In this document: piece after piece, positions 1 through 6,887 of the stretch
How positions within the stretch are numbered: the stretch's first letter is position 1
Layout: each line of letters begins with the position of its first letter
From: SM23-73-3 sp965369445
Lineage (GTDB): Bacteria > Zixibacteria > MSB-5A5 > SM1-73
Direction of reading: 5' to 3'
DNA length: 15,266 bases
Assembly (NCBI GenBank): GCA_965369445.1
Contig: CBDUQU010000068.1
Span: 1 to 15,266, forward strand
Notes under the pieces: generated by a model
Seen by the model: only the letters and a program-made list of their open reading frames with translations
Databases searched by the model: none
What the model was told of the DNA's origin: nothing
Program-made: the position numbers and the translations under genes

Positions 1-23
1 ACAGGCCAACTGCGGAGGTTGCT

Positions 24-914
24 ATGAGATGTGCAGTCTATGGTGGAATAGTCTTTCTCCTGGGACTGGCGGCACTGATATCGTGCGGCCAGCAAGCGTC
101 GCCGCCCGAAATAGCGTGGGCTGCTTCACTTGAGGATGCGTTCCAACTCGCTATGGAGAAGGACCAACCCATTCTTGCCGAGTTCTGGTCCGAGGGATGT
201 AAGTGGTGTGAAAGGTTGGAGGATTCAACCTTTACCCATCAGAGTGTTATCGAGCTGGCCAGCAATATGATCTTGGTGAAAGTGGAGGGAAAGAAGGATA
301 CGGTAACCAGGGAGCGTTACCAGATCGCCGGTTTTCCCACGGTGATACTCATGAACAGCTCCGGGGAGGAGATCGACCGGATATACGGCTACGCCCCGCC
401 GGAGGAATTCGTCACCACCATCCGGGACTACCTCCAGGGCAAGAATACCTTGGATGATCTTGAAGAAAGATTCGAGGCCGACCCGGAAGATGCCGAGTTG
501 GCTTACCGCCTGGCGGAGAAGTACGAGGGACGCCAGATGTATGACCAGGCCGCCTCCCACTACAGGAAGGTGGTGGATCTGGATCCCACGGATAAGAAGG
601 GCAACTCCGACGACGCGCTCCTCGGCCTGGCTTGGCTGGAGGCAAGACAGAAGGAGTATCTTAAGGCCATCGACGCATTCAAATATTTCTTGCAGAAGTT
701 CCCCAAAAGCGAGATGGCCGCTGACGCCGAGGCTTACATTCCTTACTACCACTCCAAGGCCGGGGATACGACCAAGGCCCTGGAGCTTTATGAGAAGTTT
801 CTGACAGAACATCCTGATTCGCCGGACACCGGCTGGGTTAAGAAGAAAATAAAAGAGCTGACAGAGCCCCCGGAGGAAACAGAGGAGGGGGATACCACCG
901 AGGCCGCAGGCTGA
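24..914 (+). CDS. Lipoprotein with thioredoxin-like domain and TPR repeats
   Basis: The 296-residue product starts with a lipoprotein signal peptide: a hydrophobic stretch at residues 6-20 and lipobox LISC with the lipidated cysteine at C21. It is therefore probably anchored to a membrane outside the cytoplasm. A thioredoxin-like domain follows (about 34-140), with a CKWC redox pair at C59/C62 and a GFP segment carrying the expected cis-proline at P105. Residues about 155-272 hold roughly three TPR-like helical pairs, and the tail is acidic and low-complexity. The family suggests thiol-disulfide chemistry or protein quality control in the envelope; the substrate is unknown. GGAGG at 14-18 sits six bases before the ATG. 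The frame starting at base 1 stops at 25-27, overlapping this ATG as ATGA, so an upstream gene may end here. The domain calls are firm; the role is inferred. Confidence 0.88.
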   Translation: MRCAVYGGIVFLLGLAALISCGQQASPPEIAWAASLEDAFQLAMEKDQPILAEFWSEGCKWCERLEDSTFTHQSVIELASNMILVKVEGKKDTVTRERYQIAGFPTVILMNSSGEEIDRIYGYAPPEEFVTTIRDYLQGKNTLDDLEERFEADPEDAELAYRLAEKYEGRQMYDQAASHYRKVVDLDPTDKKGNSDDALLGLAWLEARQKEYLKAIDAFKYFLQKFPKSEMAADAEAYIPYYHSKAGDTTKALELYEKFLTEHPDSPDTGWVKKKIKELTEPPEETEEGDTTEAAG

Positions 915-957
915 TTGTTTAGCCGAGGAAATGCTAAAATCGAAAACGCGGCCCTAA

Positions 958-982
958 CTGGAGTGTTCGGCTTTAGCCGAAC
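958..982 (+). repeat. CTGGAGTGT-flanked palindrome, copy A
   Basis: CTGGAGTGT at 958-966 runs into a perfect hairpin: GTTCGGC (965-971), loop TTTA, GCCGAAC (976-982). The same flank and layout recur at 10756-10780 and, on the opposite strand, at 10815-10839, with different but still self-complementary stems. It looks like a REP-like interspersed element. Confidence 0.6.
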
Positions 983-1083
983 CGGGGTTGCGCGGAAGCT
1001 TCATGCTACTTAGGCGAAAACAGTCAACGGACTTGTCCTGAAGGCTTGACCTGAAGGATTAAACGAATTAATCGGATGATAGC

Positions 1084-1110
1084 CGGACATCGCGGCACCT
1101 CGATTGTCCG
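1084..1110 (+). promoter_or_regulatory. Bulged hairpin in the gcvPB leader
   Basis: CGGACATCG (1084-1092) pairs with CGATTGTCCG (1101-1110) with one bulged base and an eight-base loop. It ends about 15 bases before the gcvPB Shine-Dalgarno sequence. It could be a leader structure or an operator dyad; no known riboswitch fold is recognised. Confidence 0.35.
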
Positions 1111-1139
1111 ACGCAACCGTAATTGGAGAGTTCTGATAG

Positions 1140-2612
1140 ATGGGCGAGAAACTGATATTTGAGCTATCTTCGCCCGGAAGGAAGGGGTTTTCTCTCCCCA
1201 CGAGCGACCTGCCTGAGAAGAAGCTTGAGGAACTGATTCCGAAGGAATTCTTCAGGGAAGATCCACCGGCGTTGCCGGAGGTAAGCGAGATCGACATTGC
1301 CCGGCACTTCATCCGGCTTTCCATCATGAACCATCACGTGGATAAGGGATTCTATCCTCTGGGCTCATGTACCATGAAATACAATCCGAAGATCAACGAA
1401 ACCCTGGCTCGGCTTCCCGGATTTGCCAATCTCCATCCTCACCAGCCGGAGAACACGCTCCAGGGAGCGCTCAAGCTCATGTTTGAGTTGGGCGAGTACT
1501 TAGACCAGATAGCCGGCATGGATCAGATTACCTTGCAGCCGGCGGCCGGCGCACACGGTGAGCTGACAGGGCTTCTGATGATCAATGCCTACCACAGAAA
1601 AAACAACCAGCCAAGGTCAAAGATAATAATACCCGATTCCTCTCACGGCACCAACCCTGCCTCGGTTATCACCGCCGGTTTCTCCACCGTGCAGGTCAAG
1701 TCCAATCCCAGGGGAATGGTGGACCTTGAAGAACTCAAGAAAGTGATGAATGAGGATGTTGCCGCCCTGATGCTTACCAATCCCAATACGCTGGGCTTGT
1801 TTGAGTCTGAGATTCTGGAGATATCAAAGGTGGTTCACGATGCTGGTGCGCTACTTTACATGGACGGGGCTAACCTCAACGCCATGATGGGGATAGCAAA
1901 AGCAGGAGAAATGGGGTTTGATGCGATCCATTTCAATCTGCATAAGACTTTCTCCGCGCCGCACGGAGGAGGTGGACCCGGTTCAGGCCCACTGGGAGTG
2001 AAAGCCAACCTGGCGCCGTTTCTACCAGTTCCTCTGGTAGCGATGAAGATTAACGAGAAACGCGAACAGGAATACTATTTTGATTACGACCGCCCGCTCT
2101 CCATAGGCAGAATGCACGGCTTCTTCGGCAATTTCGGGGTGATGCTGAAAGCTTACGTTTACATTCGCCAGAACGGACCGGAGGGGTTGAGGGAAGTCAG
2201 TGAAAATGCGATAATTAACGCGAATTATCTAAAGGAGAACTTAAAACAGTATTATCGTCTCCCGTACGACGGCATCTGCCAGCACGAGTTTGTCCTTTCC
2301 GGGGTAAAGCAGAGGGAAAAGGGCGTGAAGACATTGGACATAGCCAAGAGGCTTCTGGATTTTGGCATGCACGCCCCCACGGTCTACTTCCCGTTGATCG
2401 TCCAGGAGGCTTTGATGATCGAGCCCACCGAGACTGAAAGCAAGGAGAGCTTAGACGAGTTCATACAGGCTATGATTCGGATCGCCAAAGAGGCGGATGA
2501 GAATCCGGAGGTGGTCAAGTCCGCTCCGCAGAATACGCCAGTTACCCGCCTGGACGAGGTAAAGGCGGCAAGGGAGTTGAATGTGAGATGGAAGAGGAAG
2601 CAGAATACCTGA
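1140..2612 (+). CDS. gcvPB: Glycine dehydrogenase (decarboxylating) subunit 2
   Basis: This is the C-terminal-type subunit of the two-subunit P-protein of the glycine cleavage system. With GcvPA it decarboxylates glycine on pyridoxal phosphate and passes the aminomethyl group to lipoyl GcvH in the cytoplasm. The 490-residue length is normal for the subunit. Recognisable blocks are FYPLGSCTMKYNPK (about 72-85), the QPAAGAHGEL segment (134-143), DSSHGTNPAS (166-175), and the cofactor lysine K269 in HFNLHKTFSAPHGG. GGAGAG at 1125-1130 supports the ATG. The partner gcvPA and gcvH/gcvT are not in the window. The upstream neighbour is an unrelated lipoprotein, so a split locus or a gcvPA left of the window are both possible. 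Downstream is a methionine-synthase-type methyltransferase, which fits a one-carbon theme. Confidence 0.96.
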   Translation: MGEKLIFELSSPGRKGFSLPTSDLPEKKLEELIPKEFFREDPPALPEVSEIDIARHFIRLSIMNHHVDKGFYPLGSCTMKYNPKINETLARLPGFANLHPHQPENTLQGALKLMFELGEYLDQIAGMDQITLQPAAGAHGELTGLLMINAYHRKNNQPRSKIIIPDSSHGTNPASVITAGFSTVQVKSNPRGMVDLEELKKVMNEDVAALMLTNPNTLGLFESEILEISKVVHDAGALLYMDGANLNAMMGIAKAGEMGFDAIHFNLHKTFSAPHGGGGPGSGPLGVKANLAPFLPVPLVAMKINEKREQEYYFDYDRPLSIGRMHGFFGNFGVMLKAYVYIRQNGPEGLREVSENAIINANYLKENLKQYYRLPYDGICQHEFVLSGVKQREKGVKTLDIAKRLLDFGMHAPTVYFPLIVQEALMIEPTETESKESLDEFIQAMIRIAKEADENPEVVKSAPQNTPVTRLDEVKAARELNVRWKRKQNT

Positions 2613-2653
2613 CCATTTCCGATTTGCCGGGTAATGGAGGCCCCCAACCCACC

Positions 2654-2699
2654 GCCCGAGCCGTTGTTGCGGGGTACCCTTACCCCGCAACAGACGGGC
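2654..2699 (+). promoter_or_regulatory. Strong hairpin between gcvPB and the MetE-like gene
   Basis: An 11-base perfect stem, GTTGCGGGGTA (2666-2676) with TACCCCGCAAC (2681-2691), closes on a CCCT loop. An outer GCCCG (2654-2658) and CGGGC (2695-2699) can pair across an unequal internal loop. No T-run follows, so it is not a classic intrinsic terminator. It may be an mRNA-stability or leader structure, or a DNA-binding dyad. Confidence 0.55.
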
Positions 2700-2772
2700 T
2701 GTGTTTAAGATTCCGGTCTTTTGTTCAGATTCTAAATTCGCAGTTGAAACCCAAAGACCCCCCTCTATTAGA

Positions 2773-3738
2773 ATGTTGTTGACTACTACCGTAGGAAGCT
2801 TTCCCAAGCCTGCTTATCTGGTCAAAGCTAGGAACAAGTTTGCCTCCGGCACGCTCTCGAAGGAGGATTTGACTCAGTCAGAGAAAAAAGCGACGGAGGA
2901 GTGCATTCGTCTTCAGGAACAGATCGGGCTAGACATCCTTGTTCCCGGCGAGATGGAGCGCGGAGACATGGTTACCTACTTTGCGGAAAACATGGATGGC
3001 TTCGGAATCAGCGGTTTGGTGCGTTCCTACGGAAACAGGTATTACAGAAAGCCGGTGATTAAAGGCAAAGTGAAAAGAGAGCGGCCCATCACGGTGGACA
3101 TGTTCCAGTACGCTCAGAGCCTGACCGAAAAACCGGTTAAAGGGATAGTAACCGGTCCTTACACCATGTGTAGCTGGTCATTTGATGAGTATTATCCTGA
3201 CCGCAGAGGATGCGTGATGGCTTTGGCAAAAGAGATACACCAGGAGGTCGTAGATTTAGAAAGGGCGGGTGCTAAGTATATACAGATCGACGAGCCGGCC
3301 ATCTCCACCCGACCGGATGAAATCGATTTGGTCATCGATGCAATGAAGGTCGTCACCAAAGGGATAAAGGCGAAAACCATTTGCCACATCTGCTACGGTG
3401 ATTTTGCGGTCATGTATCCCCGGATACTCGATCTGGCAGTTGACCAACTCGACCTGGAATTCGCTAACAGTGATTTTGCCAATCTAAGGATATTCAGGCA
3501 ACCGAAATTCACCAAGGAGATAGCGATTGGAGTTATAGACGTACATAGCCATATTGTCGAAAAGAAAGATGAGGTCAAAGCAAACATAAGAAAGGCATTA
3601 AGGGTTTTCCCGATGGAGAGCGTGTATATTGACCCGGACTGCGGTCTTAAGACCAGAACGCCGGATGAGGCAGAGGCTAAGCTAAGGATGATGGTGGAAG
3701 CTGTCAGAGAAGTTAAAGACGAGCTTGGCGTAAGGTGA
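2773..3738 (+). CDS. Core MetE-like methionine synthase (zinc methyltransferase domain only)
   Basis: From the ATG at 2773 this encodes 321 residues matching only the C-terminal catalytic barrel of cobalamin-independent methionine synthase. Family features in order are TTTVGSFPKP at the start, QIDEPA near residue 172, and a complete zinc set: H205 and C207 (HICYG), E229 (LDLEF) and C290 (DPDCG). These ligands activate homocysteine thiol. Stand-alone core MetE proteins make methionine, and at least some take the methyl group from methylcobalamin rather than folate; the donor here cannot be read from sequence. An in-frame GTG at 2701 would add 24 residues unlike the family, and neither start has a clear Shine-Dalgarno site. 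I chose 2773 because the family's conserved region begins there. A weak AAGCTG/CAGCTT dyad follows at 3738-3756. Confidence 0.85.
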   Translation: MLLTTTVGSFPKPAYLVKARNKFASGTLSKEDLTQSEKKATEECIRLQEQIGLDILVPGEMERGDMVTYFAENMDGFGISGLVRSYGNRYYRKPVIKGKVKRERPITVDMFQYAQSLTEKPVKGIVTGPYTMCSWSFDEYYPDRRGCVMALAKEIHQEVVDLERAGAKYIQIDEPAISTRPDEIDLVIDAMKVVTKGIKAKTICHICYGDFAVMYPRILDLAVDQLDLEFANSDFANLRIFRQPKFTKEIAIGVIDVHSHIVEKKDEVKANIRKALRVFPMESVYIDPDCGLKTRTPDEAEAKLRMMVEAVREVKDELGVR

Positions 3739-3810
3739 AGCTGATCACCGCAGCTTGGCTTCTGAGTAGAGAGAGCGAAGATCTTTTGAGTGAAATGAAA
3801 GGAGGCTATC

Positions 3811-4116
3811 ATGTTGGTTTCGTTCGCCATGTTTCCCACAGACAAGGGGGAATCGGTCAGCAGGTACGTCGCCAGGATAATCGACATCGTGGATAAGAGC
3901 GGCCTGCCCTACCGTACCTCCGCCATGAGCACGGTGGTGGAGGGGAGCTGGGACCGGGTGTTTAAGCTGATCAAAAAATGCCGCGACAGCATGGCCAAGG
4001 AGAGCAGCCGGATATACATGGTAATAACCGTTGATGACCGGAAGAAGGCCAGGAACAGACTGACCGGCAAGGTGAACCGGATCGAGCAGAGATTGAAGAG
4101 GAAGATCAGCAGATGA
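3811..4116 (+). CDS. MTH1187-family thiamine-binding protein (DUF77)
   Basis: The 101-residue product is a single small domain of the MTH1187/YkoF-type thiamine-binding family (DUF77), a ferredoxin-like fold that usually assembles as a tetramer. The visible family pattern is an N-terminal strand MLVSFAMFP, a Ser/Val-rich helix, the SAMSTVVEG segment (about 38-46) and a closing strand RIYMVITVDDR. The family binds thiamine or related pyrimidines; a catalytic role is not established. AAAGGAGG at 3798-3805 gives a strong start. The gene overlaps cutA by four bases (ATGA), so the two are translationally coupled. The 72-base gap from the methyltransferase could allow read-through from it. Confidence 0.85.
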   Translation: MLVSFAMFPTDKGESVSRYVARIIDIVDKSGLPYRTSAMSTVVEGSWDRVFKLIKKCRDSMAKESSRIYMVITVDDRKKARNRLTGKVNRIEQRLKRKISR

Positions 4117-4430
4117 CCGACTATGTCTTGGTTTTCATCACCACCGCTTCGGAGAAGGAAGGGGAGAAGATCGCGTCCGCTCTGGTGAAGGAGAGGCTGG
4201 CAGCATGTGTCAGTATGGTCGGGGGAGTGAGGTCAACCTTCAGATGGAAGGGCCGGATATCCACGGAGCAGGAGGTTCTCCTTATAGCGAAGTCCAAAGA
4301 CAAGCTTTTTGACAAACTCAAAAAGAGAGTCCTGGAGCTTCACAGCTATGAGGTGCCGGAGATCGTGGCTTCTCCAATTCTGGCGGGATTCGAGAAATAC
4401 TTAAGCTGGATAGAGGACGAAACCAAATAG
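4113..4430 (+). CDS. cutA: Divalent-cation tolerance protein CutA
   Basis: The 105-residue product is a normal-length CutA. It shows the opening strand YVLVFITTASEKEGEKIA, the RLAACVSMVGG segment with the family's central cysteine (C32), the WKG turn, and the signature HSYEVPEIVASPI near residues 77-89. CutA forms a very stable trimer of ferredoxin-like folds, structurally akin to PII. It was named for copper tolerance in E. coli, but its physiological role is unsettled. Its start lies inside the stop of the thiamine-binding gene, which suggests a two-gene transcription unit. Confidence 0.95.
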   Translation: MTDYVLVFITTASEKEGEKIASALVKERLAACVSMVGGVRSTFRWKGRISTEQEVLLIAKSKDKLFDKLKKRVLELHSYEVPEIVASPILAGFEKYLSWIEDETK

Positions 4431-4550
4431 TCCGCCAGAGCAGCTATCCGCTCGTTTCAACTGAGACGTGGCAGTGGAGTACTTTGATCCCCTTGCCATG
4501 ATCTGGTCTTGGTAGCCTTTAATAACGTCAAAATGTATGGGAGATAGGAC
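4431..4550. other. Gap before the PPC gene carrying motif copy 1
   Basis: This 120-base gap has no gene. Its right half (4491-4528) reads CCTTGCCATGATCT, a TTGGT, then CCTTTAATAACGT. It closely matches 4980-5012 once a five-base insertion is allowed for. GGGAGA at 4539-4544 is the ribosome binding site of the next gene. Confidence 0.5.
4491..4528 (+). promoter_or_regulatory. Promoter-like direct repeat, copy 1
   Basis: The copy shares CCTTGCCAT, ATCT, TTGGT and CCTTTAATA with copy 2 at 4980-5012. In copy 1, TTGCCA and TAATAA lie 21 bases apart, too far for an ordinary sigma-70 pair. A shared regulator site is therefore as likely as a shared promoter. It ends 22 bases before the PPC gene. Confidence 0.45.
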
Positions 4551-4973
4551 ATGCAGTTCAAAAAAGTCCACAATGGTTTTCTGATCCGATTGGCCAAGGG
4601 GGAAGAGATAATTGCAGCGCTGTCAGCTTTCGTAGAAGAGCAGAAAATCCCGGGCGGATTTGTCTTCGGCCTGGGTGCATTCAAGAATGCAACGCTGGGT
4701 TATTTCGACTCGGCCAAAAAGGAATACGTCAAGAATCATTTCAAAGAGGATATGGAGTTCGGCAGCCTCACAGGCTCAATATCCTACTTCGAAGGCAAAC
4801 CATTTGTTCATGCTCACGTGGTAGCCAGTGGTCCGGACTCAAGAGCTCACTTCGGGCATCTTTTCTCTGCCACCATCTCGGCCACCGGAGAGTTTTTCAT
4901 CATACCCTCGGACGCAAGAATCGAAAGAAAAGCTGATCCGGATACCGGATTGAATTTGCTGGACTTATCATAA
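4551..4973 (+). CDS. PPC/DUF296-domain DNA-binding-type protein
   Basis: The 140-residue protein is a single PPC (plants and prokaryotes conserved, DUF296) domain. Visible markers are the opening RLAKGEEIIAAL with GGFVFGLGAFKNATLGYFD (35-53). The histidine cluster follows, with H87 and H89 in FVHAHVV and H100/H103 in AHFGH, positioned as in bacterial members that bind a metal ion at the trimer surface. In plants the domain occurs in AT-hook proteins. No AT-hook is present here, so DNA binding is not shown and the function is open. It has its own ribosome binding site and sits alone between two copies of a promoter-like motif. Confidence 0.87.
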   Translation: MQFKKVHNGFLIRLAKGEEIIAALSAFVEEQKIPGGFVFGLGAFKNATLGYFDSAKKEYVKNHFKEDMEFGSLTGSISYFEGKPFVHAHVVASGPDSRAHFGHLFSATISATGEFFIIPSDARIERKADPDTGLNLLDLS

Positions 4974-4979
4974 GAAAAG

Positions 4980-5012
4980 CCTTGCCATATCTTGGTCAAC
5001 CTTTAATATTGT
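4980..5012 (+). promoter_or_regulatory. Promoter-like direct repeat, copy 2
   Basis: This is the second copy of the motif at 4491-4528. Here TTGCCA (4982-4987) and TAATAT (5004-5009) are 16 bases apart, close to sigma-70 geometry with a four-of-six -10 match. It could start transcription of the DUF62, dCMP deaminase and nrdR genes. Confidence 0.45.
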
Positions 5013-5105
5013 GTGAGCTCTGGTAGGTCTCAAAGATTAAGGTTCAGGGCATCAGAGCCGGAAAATGCAGCCTGTCGATTAAGCACGATGTTCACGCTCT
5101 CGGAA

Positions 5106-5888
5106 ATGGGAAAGCCGATAATAACACTCACCACCGACTTTGGCACCAGGGATGGATACGTTGGGGCGGTGAAAGGGGTAATCAAGAGGATCAACCCGGA
5201 CGCCGAGGTGGTGGATGTCACCCACGAAATAGAGCCCTTCGATATCTTGGGCGCTGCGTTTACCTTGAGCAACTTCTACCGATACTTCCCCCGGGGAACC
5301 ATACACCTGACTGTAGTCGATCCCGGGGTGGGAAGCCAGCGTCAACCGCTTCTGATAAAGTCGAAGGACTTCTTCTTCGTCGGACCGGACAACGGTATAT
5401 TCAATTTTGTATTTGAGAACGAAAGGATAAGCGACATAGTAGTTCTCTCCAACAAAGAGTATTTTCTGGCCGAACCATCCGGCACTTTCCACGCCAGGGA
5501 CATCTTTGCACCGGTGGCAGGTTATCTTTCTTTAGGGGTCGAGGTCACGGAATTTGGCAGGACAGCAAAAGAGTGTCACAAGTTGATAATTCCAGAGCCC
5601 AGGTCGTCGAATAAGGGTCTGGCCGGAGAAATCATTCATATAGATGGTTTTGGAAATCTGGTCACAAACATCGCGGAGGAATTCCTCCGGGGCAGAAAGA
5701 TCGCCGCGATCACCGTGGGAAGAAGGGGGATAAAGCGCGTAGCCCGGTCATACTCCGAGCTCAAAGAGGGAGAGGTGGGCGCGCTTATGGGAAGTTCGGA
5801 TCTTTTGGAGATAGCACTGAATCAGGGAAGCGCCCAGGAGACTCTTAAATCCAAGGTCGGATCAGCAGTGACAATCACTTTCAAGTGA
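5106..5888 (+). CDS. SAM hydroxide adenosyltransferase (DUF62)
   Basis: From ATG 5106 the product is 260 residues, the usual family size. It belongs to the DUF62 relatives of fluorinase and chlorinase that use an activated water to split S-adenosylmethionine into adenosine and methionine. The family triad can be placed: D72 and R79 in VVDPGVGSQRQ, spaced seven apart as expected, and H129 in TFHARD. TLTTDFGTRDGYVG (7-20) and GPDNGIF (93-99) form the SAM pocket. The halide-specific loop of fluorinase is not evident. Upstream in-frame starts at 5013 (GTG) and 5088 (ATG) would add residues unlike the family, and no start has a good Shine-Dalgarno site. The stop overlaps the GTG of the next gene. 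Confidence 0.88.
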   Translation: MGKPIITLTTDFGTRDGYVGAVKGVIKRINPDAEVVDVTHEIEPFDILGAAFTLSNFYRYFPRGTIHLTVVDPGVGSQRQPLLIKSKDFFFVGPDNGIFNFVFENERISDIVVLSNKEYFLAEPSGTFHARDIFAPVAGYLSLGVEVTEFGRTAKECHKLIIPEPRSSNKGLAGEIIHIDGFGNLVTNIAEEFLRGRKIAAITVGRRGIKRVARSYSELKEGEVGALMGSSDLLEIALNQGSAQETLKSKVGSAVTITFK

Positions 5889-6433
5889 AGAGAGAATCCG
5901 TGACTGCGAAGAAGAAGGAAACCACAAGGAAAAAGACACGTGCTGTGAGGGTCAGACCTTCGTGGGATGAGTATTTCATGAGCATTGCCAAACTGGCGGC
6001 GACTCGCTCCACCTGCCTGAGACGACAGGTCGGGGCAGTGATAGTCAAAGATAAGAAGATTCTGGCAACCGGTTACAATGGCGCGCCCTCCGGACTCAAG
6101 CATTGTCTGGACATAGGATGCTTGAGAGAAAAACTCAAGATTCCCTCCGGAGAAAGACATGAACTCTGCCGGGCCACTCATGCGGAGCAGAATGCCATCG
6201 TTCAGGCAGCCCTGCTGGGAGTGAGCATCGGCGGCAGCACCATGTATTCCACCACCCAGCCGTGCGTCCTGTGCACCAAGCTGATCATCAACGCCGGAAT
6301 CGAAAGGATTGTTATCCAGGACAGCTATCCGGACCGGATGTCAAGGCAGATGCTGAAAGAGGCGAAGGTCAAACTACAGATTTTCGAAGAAGGTCAAAAG
6401 TCTGGAGCAAAGAAAGGTGGCAAGACAAAATGA
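5885..6433 (+). CDS. Deoxycytidylate (dCMP) deaminase
   Basis: This is a cytidine-deaminase-fold enzyme that converts dCMP to dUMP and so feeds thymidylate synthesis. Zinc-site motifs are HAEQNAI (His ligand and catalytic Glu, near residue 99) and PCVLC (near 124-128). The cysteine/histidine-rich insert GLKHCLDIGCLREK and ERHELC between the halves is typical of dCMP deaminases rather than free-cytidine deaminases. Length is 182 residues because of a lysine-rich N-terminal extension (about 22) and a basic tail. The GTG at 5885 overlaps the upstream stop. A second GTG at 5900 is preceded by AAGAGAG (5888-5894) and may be the true start, giving 177 residues. The stop overlaps the nrdR ATG, so the gene sits in a tight operon. 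Confidence 0.92.
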   Translation: MKRESVTAKKKETTRKKTRAVRVRPSWDEYFMSIAKLAATRSTCLRRQVGAVIVKDKKILATGYNGAPSGLKHCLDIGCLREKLKIPSGERHELCRATHAEQNAIVQAALLGVSIGGSTMYSTTQPCVLCTKLIINAGIERIVIQDSYPDRMSRQMLKEAKVKLQIFEEGQKSGAKKGGKTK

Positions 6434-6885
6434 GATGCCCTTTCTGTGGACAGGAGAAAGACAGGGTGGTGGATTCGCGCACCTCGCAAAACGGAAGATC
6501 GGTGAGGAGAAGAAGGGAGTGCGAATCGTGCAAGAAACGCTTCACCACCTACGAGTACGTGGAAGACGTCTCCCTGACCATCATCAAAAACGATGACAGG
6601 AGGGAGCCATTCGACCGGCAGAAGCTGCAGCGGGGAATCGAGCTGGCCTGCAACAAGCGGCCGGTTAGCCCCAAGAAGATCGCCTCCATAGTGGATGAGA
6701 TAGAGGAGAAGCTGCAGAATCTCTCCAAGCCCGAGATAACCAGCAAGGATGTGGGTAAAGAGGTGATGAGAAGGTTAAAAGAGCTGGACGAGGTGGCATA
6801 CGTCAGGTTCGCATCCGTGTACCACAAGTTCAAAGACATCAACGAATTCATGGACGAGTTGAAAGGTCTTCTGAAGAGAGTCTGA
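6430..6885 (+). CDS. nrdR: Transcriptional repressor NrdR
   Basis: The 151-residue protein has the full NrdR layout. A zinc ribbon carries CPFC (C3, C6) and CESC (C31, C34), followed by FTTYEYVE. An ATP-cone domain (about 47-137) follows, starting IIKNDDRREPFDRQKL and including YVRFASVY. NrdR senses ATP/dATP and represses ribonucleotide reductase genes by binding NrdR boxes. The ATG overlaps the dCMP deaminase stop (ATGA). The frame stays open upstream to 6262, but that extension overlaps the deaminase and lacks NrdR similarity. I see no NrdR-box pair in the window, so its target genes lie elsewhere. Confidence 0.96.
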   Translation: MRCPFCGQEKDRVVDSRTSQNGRSVRRRRECESCKKRFTTYEYVEDVSLTIIKNDDRREPFDRQKLQRGIELACNKRPVSPKKIASIVDEIEEKLQNLSKPEITSKDVGKEVMRRLKELDEVAYVRFASVYHKFKDINEFMDELKGLLKRV

Positions 6886-6887
6886 CG

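Larger units (their letters stand above)
915..1139. other. Intergenic region rich in palindromes before gcvPB
   Basis: This 225-base gap has no credible gene. From left to right it holds a CTGGAGTGT-flanked hairpin (958-982), two CCTGAAGG octamers (1037-1044 and 1050-1057), a perfect dyad GATTAA/TTAATC with a five-base spacer (1057-1073), and a bulged hairpin (1084-1110) just before the gcvPB ribosome binding site. I see no T-run terminator and no clear promoter. I looked for a glycine riboswitch and did not recognise one. Confidence 0.6.

Noticed and set aside
1..27. Possible 3' end of an upstream gene stopping at 25-27
   Set aside because: The frame is open for only eight codons in view. 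The ATGA overlap is suggestive but too short to call a gene.
225..812. Long minus-strand open frame opposite the thioredoxin/TPR gene
   Set aside because: It is antisense to a well-supported gene, has no recognisable domain and no ribosome site, and fits codon-bias shadowing.
1010..1139. Glycine riboswitch upstream of gcvPB
   Set aside because: The GGAGAG near 1125 is simply the ribosome binding site. The conserved tandem aptamer cores are not present.
3738..3756. AAGCTG/CAGCTT hairpin after the MetE-like gene as a terminator
   Set aside because: It is a six-base stem with a seven-base loop and no T-run. It is too weak, and an alternative GGTG/CACC pairing overlaps it.
5013..5105. Longer N-terminus of the SAM hydroxide adenosyltransferase from GTG 5013 or ATG 5088
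   Set aside because: The added residues are unlike the family, whose conserved start is the xITLTTDFG strand. The 5106 start gives the usual length. No start has a clear ribosome site, so 5088 is not fully excluded.
6262..6429. In-frame upstream extension of nrdR adding 56 residues
   Set aside because: It lies wholly inside the dCMP deaminase gene. NrdR proteins begin with M-R/H-CPxC, exactly at 6430, where an ATGA overlap also fits.
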